Notes: a model not told the origin generated them from the letters alone. A stretch of 64,000 nt of DNA from Celoporthe dispersa (GCA_016584495.1 WAID01000003.1:3534001-3598000), one strand, 5' to 3'; counted from the first letter of the stretch, positions 22,491 through 34,109 are shown. Numbers and translations: made by a program.

Positions 22491-24445
22491 TCAAAACTGC
22501 CCCAGGGAAGGCTCAGTGCCAGCACTTTCACTCTCACCTCTCACAGTGACGTTCGGTGACAGCCCTTGTGAATCCTCCGTGGCCACCGGCCTGGAGACAG
22601 GCTTGATGGGAATATGGAATGACAGAGGTCGAAGCCCCAAGAACCCGCCCGGACTCGCACTTCTTTCTCTCCTTTCTCGACCGGTGTTGCGTGCGAGACG
22701 GCGTGCGAGACGGCGTGTTCTCTGCTTCCGCGGCGTTCTCTTCCTGGTACGCTGTGGCGTCCGCAGTGGTCCGAGTCGCTGCGCGAATGAGTTCGACTTT
22801 GCACTGCTGTTTGTGGACGGGTCGATGTATACAGGAGAGCCTCTCTTTTGGTAATGTCGGTACCCAGGTGAGATGGTTTCCTGCTGGGGACGTCTCACTC
22901 TCTGCAGTGGCGAAGAGACATCCGAAGCCGGTCCTGATGCTGGGCCGCTATCATCATCCGAGCCACGCCCTTCACCAATGTCTGCATCATCACGGATGTC
23001 GTCAACCAGCTGCTTCGTTTTCTCCCTTTGTCCGACTGTGAACCATTCTCTGTACTGCCAGTCTATACAGAGGCCGGCTTTCCGACGCAGTAGCGCCAAG
23101 AACTGTGTGTTGAAAAAAAATGCTTCGTTAATACTCTCTCTAAGCTCTGGAAACAGAGAAGGAAAAGAAAAGTGCCAGCAACTTACCTCGAGACAGTTAA
23201 AACACGGCCGATGCTAATTATAATGCCAATCATTATCAGTCATATCATGCGAGCCAGTCTTGTGAGAACAGGGCGTTTCTTACATCCATCAAGATGGTAG
23301 AATTCCGTAACCCGGATGGCAGCTCGTGGGCTCGGCTTTTGAGCTGCTTGACGGTATCTGAAGTGATTTCAGATATCCCTAAAAAGGACGCCGCCTTTTG
23401 TAGAATACTCAGGGCAACATGTTTCTCAGCGTGAGCCGAGTAATAGAAGCCGTGGCTCTTGGGGTCGCGAGATACCTATGCTCTGATCAGTCTGTTGTGC
23501 CCCAGAAGTGCGCAGTCATATTGTTGTTCATTACCGAGTCCAGAAAGTAACGTGGGAGGGAGACTCCGAGAACTTTGCAGCTACGACGGACCATAGCCGA
23601 AGAGATACGGTTATCAAGAACATCGTGTATATTGGTGGCCTGTGTGGCTTGTGACCCTGCCCACTGTTTGATGCATTGTTGTCAGCATATCAATACACAC
23701 TGTTAGAGCCACCGGAGGGTGGCTAGGGACGGGATTTACTTGCCCCAGAGATAGCCAGCGTCTGCAGACCTTCCCCGTCACTCCTCCAGATGGCCATACT
23801 CTTGTTTTGCAGGTGGATATCGAACTCGGCGCTGGCCAGCGTCGTAACCAGGCAAATCTCGATTCCCTTGTCTTTTCTCAAAAACACCATGCGAGAGTCA
23901 GATGTTTCTTGCCTGGTGAGACTCCCTGCCAGGCTCGTCTTGCTCTTTCCATATCGATATTTGGAGCGTCTGTGATCTTTCTGGTGCCGCTTTAGGATGA
24001 GAGAGATATATTTCCTTCCTGAACGGCTTGGTGGTCCTCTTGCGAAGCGTTGGTACTCGGCCAGACTTTCCATCCCCAAGGCTGTGCCCTTGAGGTAATC
24101 GAACACTGAGAAGCCCCTATCGTCTGTCTTGTTGATCGAAGCGTTTTTTCCGTACAAAAGAATGAACATGGCCTAAGCTGTCAGATGGTACGGCGGTAAT
24201 TAATGGACTCATGTAATCCGCAGGGTACGTACAGCGTCACCGAACAAACAGCTTAACATCATTGCCGTAGCCCCCAAGGAGGTTCTCTGATCAACGCCAA
24301 TCTCATTTTCTGCCAGGAGACTCAGAACCCGCTTGCGGTCTTTTTGAAGGACAGCCAAGTGAAGGGCTTGGAGACCGAGGTCACCTTGCTCAACAGTGAA
24401 GGTACTGCCGTCGGTTGAGACATTGCTGGCCGCAGGGATCGACAT
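22491..24445 (-). CDS. Ankyrin-repeat protein with DYW-like nucleic-acid deaminase centre
   Basis: Six exons: 24233-24445, 23740-24172, 23535-23656, 23284-23475, 23187-23213, 22491-23102. All introns have GT-AG ends, every phase agrees, and the frame is intact over 532 aa. Ankyrin repeats fill about residues 30-100 (ALHLAVLQKDRKRVLSLL, then GATAMMLSCLFGDAAMFILL). The centre carries a deaminase zinc motif: HAE at 271-273 (in GFYYSAHAEKHVAL) and PCFNC at 323-327, the latter on a 27-nt exon. Next come LCIDWQYREWFTVGQRE and a basic, Arg-rich, disordered tail of about 150 residues. HxE plus PCxxC with ankyrin repeats matches the DYW-like deaminase group reported in ascomycetes. The substrate (RNA or DNA) is unknown. 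The ATG at 24445 is the conservative start. A phase-compatible upstream exon (24573-24642, spliced to an exon extended to 24491) would add about 38 residues, with its own start unresolved. Confidence 0.8.
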
Positions 24446-25250
24446 CTTGAGGAGACGGTCGGGGCACGTTCCCAAGGCAAGAAGACCTTTACTAGTTTAG
24501 GAAGTAAGAAAACCGTGTAGATGACAGAAAGGCATATGGCTGAATGTGATATGGCCCTCAGAAATGGCTCACCTTGACGTAGTGACGATAGGCGGGAAGT
24601 CGACCGAGTTGAGGTCACCGTGACTATGGTGCTCCGTCCACCCTGCAGGAAAGAATTTGGACCGAGGGACTGCTGAGGGTTTGGAGGTCGTGGATCAGCT
24701 GGGATGATCGACTGAGATGTCAAGAACAGCGTGGTGAGGGCAAGCACACGAGGCTGAAAGCTGAAGGTGGCATTGGATGGTTGGTGCTGGTGCCTGAGGA
24801 GAGAGAGGAAGGGAGGAGGGAGGAGAGATGAGAAATGGAAAGAGGAAGAAAGAGGGTGGAGAGGGGAACTGAGGGGGACGGGGTCAGGAGGAGAGAAGAA
24901 ACTAGAAATTTTGAAAATTACGGCGAGGCTGGTGTTTGGTGATGGTTCTCCCTTTGCCCACGTCCCTCCCCCTTTCTCTCTCTCTCTCTTTCTCTCCTGC
25001 CTTCCTCTTAAGCATCCCCCCGACCCTCTTTCTTCCCTGAGGATCCTATCCCTTTGGGTGACCTTGATCCGACACCAAGACATAAAAAAGAATCCTACAA
25101 GTAATATATGCCTCATCGAGGCCCATTAGACGAGCCATTCGCTACAGGTGCCCGCAACAGGAAGCTATTCAACAGCGCAGATACCAAACTTGACGGGGAT
25201 GTAGGATAAAAGACGATTATCTATCAAGAGTGTTTTAGTGATATTATATA

Positions 25251-25285
<35 letters not shown>

Positions 25286-25342
25286 TTTTTTTTTTTTTTT
25301 GGTCAAGCCGGTCCCTCTCGCCCATCAGCAGGCAAGATCTTC
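24446..25342. other. Upstream of deaminase gene / downstream of aldolase-like gene
   Basis: 897 nt. The left 200 nt may contain further 5' coding exons of the deaminase gene (24573-24642). A purine-rich plus strand runs from about 24795 to 24900. A (CT)n run followed by poly-T at 25252-25300 lies just beyond the aldolase stop. Confidence 0.5.
25252..25300. repeat. (TC)n plus poly-T tract
   Basis: About 15 TC units followed by 17 T, in the 3' flank of the minus-strand aldolase-like gene. Confidence 0.9.
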
Positions 25343-26460
25343 TTACTGGACCTTGCCCCTGGCATCAACAGCCCAGATCTCCTCGATGACACCCTTGCGG
25401 TACGCATAATAGACATCGTGGAGGTTAATGGTGGGATCGATATGGCTCGGGACCATCTCGACCCGGTCGCCCACCTTCAGGCCGGGGCTGTCTTCCTCCC
25501 ACGACAGCGAGCCGTGCTCGTCACCCAGCACACCATAGGTGTAGGCAGGGTCCTTGGGCTCGGCCAGCCCGCTGTCCGTCGTCAGCGACTTGAGCCCGGC
25601 GTCGATGGTCACGACCCTGGGCCCCTGGCGGCTGATGACTGTCGACAGGATGGTCAGGCTGTTGCCGTAGAAGGAGCCCACCGCGTTGCGGTAGTCCGTG
25701 TCCATGAACAGGAACGAGCCGGGCTGCACCTCGGTCACGCCGGGGACGGTGACGCAGAACTCGGCGGTGCCGGTGCCGCCGGTCGTGACCACCTCCATGT
25801 TGTGGCCCTGCCGCCGCAGGTCCTCCGCCGTGGACGTCAGCACGGCCATGGACTCGAGGCACATCCCCTCCTCTCCTCCAGCCCGTGCACGTGCTGGATG
25901 TGGCCCTCGTACCCCTGCACGCCGACGAGACGCAGGTGCTTCAGCCCCGCGACGTGCCTCGCCAGCTCCCTCGCCGGCCCGCCCGGCTGCACGCCCGTGC
26001 GGTGCAGGCCGACGTCCAGGTCCACCAGCGTCGTCAGCCTCTCGTCCTCTTTTGCAGGGTCGAAGCCTGCCGCCCCCAGCGCCTCGTCGATGGCGCTTGC
26101 CGCGTCGGCGTCGTCCACCACGATCCGCAGCGACCGGTGGCCCCTGAACAGCTCCACCAGCCGCCGCACCTTGGCGGGCCCGACGATGACGCAGGTGATG
26201 AGCAGGTCGTCGAAGCCCTTGGCGCAGATGACCTCGGCCTCGGAGAGCTTGGCCACGCAGCCGCCCCTGGCGCCGGCCTGGTTGAGGCGGCGGGCGAGGG
26301 CCGCCGACTTGGTGGTCTTGAGGTGGGGCCTGATGTTGACGCCCGTGGGGAGGAGCTGGGACATGAGCCTGTTGATGTTGGCCTCCATGAGGTCCAGGTC
26401 GACGATCATGGACGGCGTGTCGAGGGAGGCGATGGTGTCGCCTATCCTGGGGGCGTACAT
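25343..26460 (-). CDS. D-threonine aldolase-like PLP enzyme (DSD1-like fold), one-base frameshift
   Basis: Fold-type III PLP enzyme with an alanine-racemase N-terminal barrel and a D-serine-dehydratase-like C-terminal domain. It is expected to cleave D-threonine or related D-3-hydroxy amino acids, or to dehydrate D-serine. Single exon. The PLP-lysine motif IRPHLKTTK is at about 43-51 (probable PLP Lys 48). The C-terminal metal site reads PSHIDPTINLHD, with His about 340 and Asp about 342. The HxD pair is the D-threonine aldolase form; D-serine dehydratases have HxC. Near 25869-25876 the frame must move by one base: HGLEERRG upstream, MCLESMAVLTS downstream, at a G4 run. One base is missing; restored length is 372 aa. 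The start at 26460 is the first ATG before the conserved GDTIASLDTPSMIVDLD. Confidence 0.88.
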
Positions 26461-27109
26461 CTTGGGCGGCTCTCTTGTGTTTTTGTTTTTCTTCTTTTCT
26501 CCTTGGCTGATGGGTCCTGTAGCGACGACGAGATCCACAGAGGCCAGAGCCAGAGTTGTATATATGTATATGGTCGTGTCGGCGGGGTTACATGCAGCCG
26601 AGAAAAGGGTTGGAGAAAGACAAGTATAATATAGCGAGTCGAGGCGGCAGGCATTCCTCCGTCATCGGCTTACAATCAGCAATCCCGGCAGCGGAGCTCT
26701 CGACGTTGAATATCCGGTATTAGTCGTGATCCGGCTTCTTCTGTGCGGACCGCCCCATCAAGCCGCCGTCAAACCTTGTCCGGGACTACCGGGCGCCAAG
26801 GCCTTTTAGAGGGGCTCTCTCTCTCTTTCTCTTCTCTAGAGATAAGGCAATCACTTACTATATACGCTTGCTCGTTGATTCAATGGTCCCTTGGCATTAC
26901 GTTCGTCTCACTTGGGCTGGGTGTCTGTCATAAGGCAACCAATACCACTCCCATTTCTTGCTCAGGTGGCAGCTGGAAAGAAAGAAAGAAAGAAAAAAAA
27001 AAAAGGAAGAGAGAAGTCTCTCTAAAGTATGTAAAACCACAACACTGTGCCCCATTTGCGAAGAAGACCTAGGCCTCAGGAGTGTGGCTGCCCCCCACGA
27101 GGACCAACC
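26461..27109. other. Intergenic, aldolase-like promoter / lactonase 3' flank
   Basis: 649 nt between two tandem minus-strand genes. An A-rich/GAAA-repeat stretch lies at about 26977-27012. No gene seen. Confidence 0.45.
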
Positions 27110-28270
27110 TCAGATCTCCATCACAAACTGTGGCCCAAAGTTTGGCCCACCAAACCTGTCCCGCGCGATCCTCGCGAGAGGCCTCTCCGCCAGGCTGCCC
27201 GTCTCTCTGTCCTTGGCAAAGGCCAGCAGCCCGTCCTCGCCGTCCTGGTTCGTGGAGAAGAGGATGTCGTCATCCTTGGAGAGCGAGAACATGCGCGGGA
27301 GCACGCCGCCGGAGCTGATCTGGTCCACAAACCTGAGGGGCGCCCTGTCCCTGCCGTCTATCGAGAAGTGTGATATGTTGTCCGTGGCATCGCCGGTGAG
27401 GCGGTTCGAGACGTAGAGGTTCTTGTTGCTGGCGTCGACGACAAGCTCACCGGCCGAGGCGGTCGCGGGGTTGGCGGGCGGAAGGCCGTCGCCGAAGGTG
27501 CTCAGGGACTGGACCTCGCGGAAGCCAAGGCCGCCGCCGGTGTACTCGAGCTCGAACACCTTGATCAGGTTGGTGATCTCGCAGGCGACGAAGAAGTGTG
27601 TTGCCTTCTCGTGCCCGCCGAGGGGGGAAGAAGGAGCCGTGCCGGGGCCCAGAGCCGGGAGGGTCAACGCGGATGCGGTTCTGGATAGCAAAATCCTCGG
27701 TGTCGATCACGAGCAGCGCGTCCGTGCCCAGGTCGGGGACGACAAAATACTGCCCGGTGGGGTCGAGAAGGGCCTGGTGGGGGTGAGGGCTGTCCTGTCG
27801 GCCGGCCACGGGGCCCGGCTCGCCACCGGCGGTGATCTGTTTCCTGAGCCTCATGGTGCCGTCCTTCCCGTCGAGGTCCCACACGTCGATCTGACCCTCG
27901 CCAAACGCGGCCCCGATCATGACCGACCTGTCCTTGTTGAACTGCAGCGAGACGACCCCAAACGACCCTGTGGCCTTCTGCACCAGCTTCAGGGCGTTGG
28001 TGTCAGGGTTAAACTGGGCGGGCATGTCAGCCGTCTTGCTCCCAGCGTGACACAGCTGCCGGGCGGGAGGCTTACGCTGAAGAGCCTGGTTGTGCTGCTG
28101 TTCTCGTCGACGGCATACAGCAGGTCCGGCTTCTTGAACAGCAGCCAGTTGGCGCATGTGCCGGCGATGGTGTCGTGGGCCACGATGTCGAAACTCTTGC
28201 CGTCAAAGTCCGCCGCGCCGATCATGCCTGTAGGGCCCCCTCCGATCAGGATCTTCTTTTGTGCCACCAT
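27110..28270 (-). CDS. 6-phosphogluconolactonase-like seven-bladed beta-propeller, one-base frameshift
   Basis: Lactonase-type beta-propeller of the family that includes bacterial Pgl and fungal cycloisomerase-like proteins. A sugar-lactone hydrolase role is likely but not proven. Exons 28076-28270 and 27110-28013 are joined by a 62-nt phase-0 intron (donor GTAAGC, branch CTGAC, acceptor CGCCCAG). Propeller landmarks are LLYAVDENSSTTRLFS, FGVVSLQFNKDRSVMIGAAFGEGQIDVWDL, the HPHQALLDPTGQYFVVPDLGTD signature, DNKNLYVSNRLTGD-type text and the terminal RFGGPNFGPQFV. At 27622-27627 a C6 run (G6 on the plus strand) must be read as C5 to pass from RHGSFFP to LGGHEKATHFF, so one base is extra. Corrected length is 365 aa. 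The start ATG at 28270 opens MVAQKKILIGG; there is no signal peptide. Confidence 0.85.
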
Positions 28271-29718
28271 CAATGTCAGCCCTCCTGTCCCTCCATGCCC
28301 CCTTCTCTCAGCAGCAGCAGCAGCAGCAAGCGCAGGGCGGGGGAGATGTCGGTGCAGTCGTTTCAGCAGCGCGTCGGGAGCATGCACCACGGACCGGTGA
28401 GCGTGCAGGCAGGCTGATAAGAGGCATGGTACCAGGCGAGGAGAGGGACGGCCGAGGCTCGATCTGCATGCAATAGATACACAGTTGCCACCGCTGTTAA
28501 CAAGTCAAGCCACTCACCCTCTTCTTGGCTCGGTTCTCCTGGGAACCCATTGCAGGGGACGAGTCGATGGCCATCATGCGTGGGCCAGTGGACTGGTAGC
28601 TTGGCTGGCTGGCCGGCAGCGGCGTGTGTCAGCCTCTCTCGGTCTCTGAGGGGCCCAAGGTGTGTGAGGTGGTGAGAGGGAGCCCTCGAGGCTTGGGGTT
28701 GAGACAATATCGAGATATCAATGTAAGAGGTGGGAGAGGAAGGGAAGGGGGGGGGCAGAAGCAAGCAGCCTGCAGGTGCAGGTACTCGGAGTACCGGGTA
28801 AGTACTCCTTGAGTGAAGGTACCGCAATGTACCTGTCAGAAGTGACCTCAAGTCACCCGAGAGAGGCTTGCCCTGCCCTCGATCCCCTAAAGCTGGCCGC
28901 CTAGGGCGTCCAGGGGGGCGGGCAGGTGCCAGAATCAGCGCTATCTTAGCGTCTTCAGCAGCCTGCCGCAGTGTAGTGACAGGACCCTGCAGTGCGATAC
29001 ATTCACCTCAAGTACTACTACGTAGTATCGTCTAGGCAGTCTGGTGGGGTCAACGGCGCGGCGCCGGCCCCGCCATGGATACCGGCACCGACCTGCCTCT
29101 CCTGCGCCGGGCCGGGGAGGGGAACCGATACGAGGCAACATGATTCACCAGGTCACTTGTGTGGACGAATTTTATCAAAGATCTGACTTGGGATTCAGCT
29201 GCTGCCCTGCGACTAAAGCTGCAGAAGCTGCAGAAGAGCATCGACCGGTGGAGTCACCTGGGCCGATGTCTCTTTAGAACCTTTCTCCCCTCACACTTTT
29301 GTCCTGACACAGATAGGACCGGTCTCGAGCCCTCATTATGTTCCTCCATGCTAATCCTGAGTTTTACCCCGCTGCTATGTATCGAGAACTGGTCCATGCC
29401 TCTGCTGTGTGGTGCAGTTGATACACGTGTGTACAACTCGACCACCTGCGCCTCATTCCTCCCCAATCCCTGGGTTGTGGCGTGGAGAGAGAGAAAAGGT
29501 CTTGCGGTGGCCATCATGACCCACTGAGCGGTGGATTTTACAGTTGTAAAAAAAAAAAAAAAAAAAAGTAAAAGTTGTATCATTAAAAAAGACGGGAGCG
29601 TAAAAGAAGCGTACACGAAAAGAAAGATATGTTTCGCGTGTGGTCGTCGACGTCGTGTTGATTACTCGTTTGTCCCCAACGTCTTTCCTCCCCTCCTCAC
29701 ATCCTATCAGCGAGCGCC
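28271..29718. other. Intergenic region between lactonase-like and Utr2-like genes
   Basis: 1.45 kb with a 20-nt poly-A run at 29548-29567. A short open stretch on the minus strand at about 28527-28588, ending in a good GTGAGT donor, has no continuation that I can support. No gene called. Confidence 0.45.
29548..29567. repeat. Poly-A tract
   Basis: 20 consecutive A on the plus strand, about 150 nt beyond the stop of the minus-strand glycosidase gene. Confidence 0.9.
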
Positions 29719-31395
29719 TCAGAGCCACGCCAGGAAGACAAAAGCCACGATGGCGGCAAACGCGCTGGCCCCGGTGAGCCTATCCTGGGTGCCCACGGCG
29801 CCGCTCTTGGCGGAGGCGGTGGTGGTACAGCTCTGGGAGAAGTCGGACGTGGAGCTGGACGAGCAGTCGGAGCTGGACGACGTGGAGCTGCCGCCGGAGC
29901 TGCTGTCGCTGCTGCCCTGTGAGCCCGAGTTACCGATGCCGCTGGAGCTCTCGCCGGGGACGCTCGCGGCCGAGGACGCGCTGCTGGCGCTGGCGCTGGC
30001 GGAGGCGGAGCTGGCACCGGCGTCCATGTCGGTGCCGGTGGCCTCGAAACTCGCCAGGACCGTGCTGTTCTGGCCGTTGACGACGGTGTTGTTGGTGCCG
30101 GCGATGTTGTCGTAGTAGTAGGACTCGGCGTCGTTAGTGCCCGGGGTGGAGGTGGCATTGTAGCACGAGATCTCGACGGACTTGACGGTGACGAAGTCGT
30201 AGCCGTACTGCTGGATGTCGGCCGAGTCCCAGTTGATCTCGCCGCCGGCCCACTCGATGGTGTAGATGGAGTTGTCGGAGGCACCACCCGGCCAGATGGA
30301 GAGCTGGACGCGGGAGGGGGTCTGCGGGTAGTCCCAGTTCTGGGTGGTGTCGTTCCAGGTGTCAGTCCTCTTCAGGGTGCGCCCGGCGACTCCGTCGACC
30401 AGCCAGGTGACGGTGTCAGGCGTCCAGTCGATCTCGTACGTGTGGAAATTGCTGTACGTGTCGGAGAGGTCGGTGATGTTCTCGGAGTTGGTATCTTTCC
30501 GGGGTGAAAAAGGCAGGTGTTAGTAGTTGTCCTGGTAATAAAAGAGGAGCATGGGCGTGTTGTAGCAGCAGCAGCAGCAGCATCATCATCATCCTCCTCC
30601 TCCTCCTCCTCCTCCTCCTCATGATGTGGATAGACTTACAGACGGGCAGGGCCTGGAAGTAGTAGTTTGTCTGGGCGGTGGCGAGGTCGACACCGATGAA
30701 CTCGAAGTCGATCTCGTCCTTGACATCGGACAGGAGGATGAAGGCAGAGACGACGCCAGCACCACGTGAGGTCTTCATGGTGGCCTTGACGTTGCCGTAC
30801 CACATGTAAACGGTCGAGGCCAGGACGGTGCCGGACGAGTTGGCGGGCATAGTCAGGGAGGATGTTGTCATCGTACGACAGGACCTGGCTGCCGTCCGAG
30901 TAGACCCAGTCGTACTCGGAAGAGTTGCCGAGGTACTTGTCCTCGCTCACGATGGTGTCGGTCGAGTCGAGCGTCATGGACTTGGAGACGCACTGGGGCT
31001 CGGGGGCACAGCTGTCGAGGGAGAAGGACATGCGAGGGTCACAGCCGCCGAGGCAGTATGCACCGACGCCACATTCGCCATATTCTGCAGGCGGCCGACG
31101 TCAGTGCTAGCTCTTGGTGTCGATAACGTGCAGTAGCGGGATCACGGCCGGCCGAGGCTGGCGCGTGGCGTGTAACGTAGGACGTAGGGACGGACGGGCG
31201 GGTGACGATGGATGAGGCACGGGCACACGGGGCAGTGAGGAGAACGGTGGGGGTTTGATTGAACTCACGCGAGCAGCAGGGAGTATCCTCGGGGCATTTG
31301 CTGTCGAGAGAGCAGGTGGACTGAGCGGCGAGGACGGAGGAGGCTCCCATGAGGAGGGCGGCTCCCAGGCCGACGGGGAGGGCTGAGCGGACCAT
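29719..31395 (-). CDS. GPI-anchored GH16 chitin-glucan transglycosylase (Crh/Utr2 type), one-base frameshift
   Basis: Cell-wall enzyme that cross-links chitin to beta-glucan. Exons 31269-31395, 30640-31084, 29719-30494. Residues 1-23 are a signal peptide. A Cys-rich CBM18-like segment (CCSQYGECGVGAYCLGGC) follows at about 40-57, which places it with Utr2/Crf-type rather than Crh1-type members. The GH16 catalytic motif DEIDFEF is at 165-171 (nucleophile E166, acid/base E170). Then come the NFHTYEIDWTPD segment, RVQLSIWPGG, a Ser/Thr-rich stalk and a hydrophobic C-terminus typical of a GPI signal. At about 30857-30862 one C of a CCC run is extra: DDNILP continues out of frame, while DDNILLTMPANSSGTV is conserved. 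Corrected length is 448 aa. The second intron (30495-30639) carries triplet repeats and has an AAAG acceptor. Confidence 0.92.
30564..30620. repeat. Triplet repeats (GCA)n-(TCA)n-(TCC)n inside an intron
   Basis: Three adjoining trinucleotide runs within the second intron of the Utr2-like gene. Confidence 0.9.
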
Positions 31396-34109
31396 AGCTG
31401 GTGCTGCCGGCTCGGGTCTGGACGGTGGTCGTGATGGTGGTGAGGTGATGGGCGCAGAGATGGGAGCGTGGACCTCGAAGAAGAGAGGAGGGAGTGGGGG
31501 ATGGACTTTGGGAAGGGGGAAATTGTCGAGTGGGTTTTGTTGTGCTGAGGGTTTCGCCCCTGGTACGCAAAAGACGATGGATTGATATTAGTCGGCTGTT
31601 GGTCCGGTCAAGATGGGGCTCGCCAGCTGCGCTCCGCTGTGCAGTTGGTCTCTGGACGTCAGTTGATTTCCGCTCAGCCCGACTCCACCAGCTGGAAAGG
31701 AAGAAGGACGGTCTATGGCTGTGACCGGGTTGGTTTGTCGGAAGGAACGAGACGAGCCGCCGCACGTCCCTGGCGATGGCTGTCGGGAACGAGAGGATGA
31801 GAAAACAAGAAAAAAAGTGTTGCTGCAAACGAGCGTGGCGAGAGAGAGAGAGAGAAAGAGGTAGGGCGAGAGGTAAAATCCGAGGAGAACAGAAAGGGGG
31901 GCGGGGGGCGGTGATATAGGATGGACAAGGGGGCACGAGGCTACCTTGTCTCCCCCTGGTGGGTATGTTTCTTGGAACTTGTGCAGAGAGGAAGTAAATA
32001 AAAAAGTTATGCCAATAAATCAGACTTGAAAGAAGAAAAAAGTCAGGACTCTTCGCCTTTTTTCTTTTTGTCGTTTTTTCTTTTTTCTTCTCTCTCTTGC
32101 TCTTCTTTCGCCCTCTCTAGCGTGATTAAATCTGTCTTCCGTGCCAAAATTCGCAGAGGCTCGATCCAATTGCTAGCCTGTTCACTTGACTCATTCACTC
32201 GCCCACGCAAGTCAAAGAGAAAGAAAGAAAAGAAAAAAACGAGGGACAGGGGAGCGTGATGAGGAGCAGGATGGACCAGGATGAAGTGTCAGGATCATCG
32301 ATGTGCCAGGCGCAGAGAAACGAAAAGACAGGAACGGTGGCGAGGCCAGTCGAGGGATGTCCGGAGAGGATGTGGAGGCCGTGATGGATCAGGAGGTCAG
32401 CACCACTAACCCGGACTTTGTCTTGTTTCCTCTTCCTTTTTTTTTCTTTTCTTTCTCTCTCTCTCCACCCTCGACACTACGCTCAGGGGGCCGCCAATTA
32501 AACCAGATCCCTCGCGGCGGAGGGCCATGGGTGGATGGGCAAGAACATGGGTCGCGGAGCCTTCCCCAGCGTGTCTTTCCCAGGCCCCAAAGGTGAGGAC
32601 ATGAGGAGGGTGAGGAGGGTGTGTGGGGTGGGCTGGTGGGTTCAATACGAAGATCCTCCCCCCGGGCTCATCCAGGATGAATAGCTCTGCACTATACCGT
32701 AGTAGTAGATAGCACGGAGACGCAGGCGCCTTGCTATCTCCCCCCCCTCTCCCCAATGCAGCCGGTACTCTGGTACGATCACACGCAGCCCTTTCAAACA
32801 TGGCCTTGTAATCAATACGGCACGGTATTCCGTCTATACCTTGACCTCGTAATATTGTACTTGATGGGCCCAGGACCGCGGCCAGGACAACACCACGGCG
32901 GCAAGAATGCAGCATCAGACGACTACTGACACACCACAGCGACCTCGGGATCTCATGCGCGTTGTTGGCTGCAGTCACCACAATTCTACACCACCACCAC
33001 CACCACCCAGCCTCGGCTCACACACTCTCAGCGGCGCACCCACCTTTTCTCGCGCTGCAGGGGATCACCCGTGGGCCTTTCAACCCCAGATCTACCAGAA
33101 CAACAGGCATAGTGGCAAGAGTACCCAAACGCCCGGGCGGCCCCGCCGAGACACACCTCAGAGGACCCGTAGGTCGGGGCACGTGCCTCAGCGCGCCGCC
33201 AAACAGGTGCTGGAGGGACGACGATACATGCCATCATCCACAGATAGCCCCGTCTAAGCGGTGAACACCACCAGTATGGACGTGTATCATGGTGTTTTTT
33301 TTTCTTCTTTCTTTTTTTTTCTCACTGGAAGGCTTGTTTCGTTTATGGGGGGTTGAGAGGGGGGGGGGATAGATGTCCTTATTAGCAGATAAGCCTCCTC
33401 CTTTTTCGTCCTGACCCCTTTGTCACCTTCAAAAAAGGCCATTGTGTCAATCTTTCCGACTCTCTGCCTCCCACTTGGAAGACATATTCCTAGTTCACAT
33501 CCCTCCCCTCCCCTCCCCCCCAAAAATAGAAAAAAAAAACACATGCGGCCCTGGCATATCCATTACTCGCCGCCCCTCATCATTATCCCCCCGCCCCTCC
33601 GTCCCATCACAGGCCAAATAGCACACACGACCCTGCAGGCTGTCCCTGCTCTGCAAGTTTGCTGCAGCCGATCAAGACGACAGCCGCGCCAGAGCGCCGC
33701 CCCGCCTTCGTCATCTCCGTGGTATCATATTCATGGTAGACAGGAAACTATCCCAGACGCACGCAAAACGGTACAAGAAAATGTTAAAGCTGATCACCCT
33801 CTCCTTCAGCTTCCCAGGGCCCGCCGCAGAGCGGCTGGCAGAGAGACAACATCCAGCCCCACATCTCCCTCCCCTTGACACGACGGTGGAGCCGATCGAT
33901 GACAGCCCCGAGCCCGTTATCTAGGTGGAGAGAGGGAGGGAGGCGCGGATAGAGAGGTCGAGGTCGTCATACAACAAGGTGTTGTAGGTAATCATGTGGT
34001 AGCCAGGGGGGGTGGCCAGGTAGCACAATCATGCTTCAGGCCCCGAGAGAGTACCTTCTTGAGTACTTCAGCAGATACCATCTCGACCCCAAACTGACGC
34101 TGGGGCGTA
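31396..34109. other. Upstream region of the Utr2-like gene, no other gene recognised
   Basis: 2.7 kb. It holds GA-rich (31830-31865), T-rich (32055-32100, 32436-32465) and poly-G/poly-C patches. Open frames are short or biased in composition. It includes the Utr2-like promoter and leader on the left and the 3' flank of the SANT/Myb gene on the right. Confidence 0.45.

Noticed and set aside
25238..26629. 463-codon plus-strand open frame
   Set aside because: Antisense shadow of the D-threonine aldolase-like gene in GC-rich coding DNA. It starts in the (TC)n repeat and has no recognisable domain.
27423..28400. 325-codon plus-strand open frame
   Set aside because: Antisense shadow of the lactonase-like gene.
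28527..28588. Short minus-strand exon-like stretch ending in GTGAGT (…QENRAKKR), suggesting a bZIP first exon
   Set aside because: No basic-leucine-zipper continuation exists in the 250 nt before the lactonase gene.
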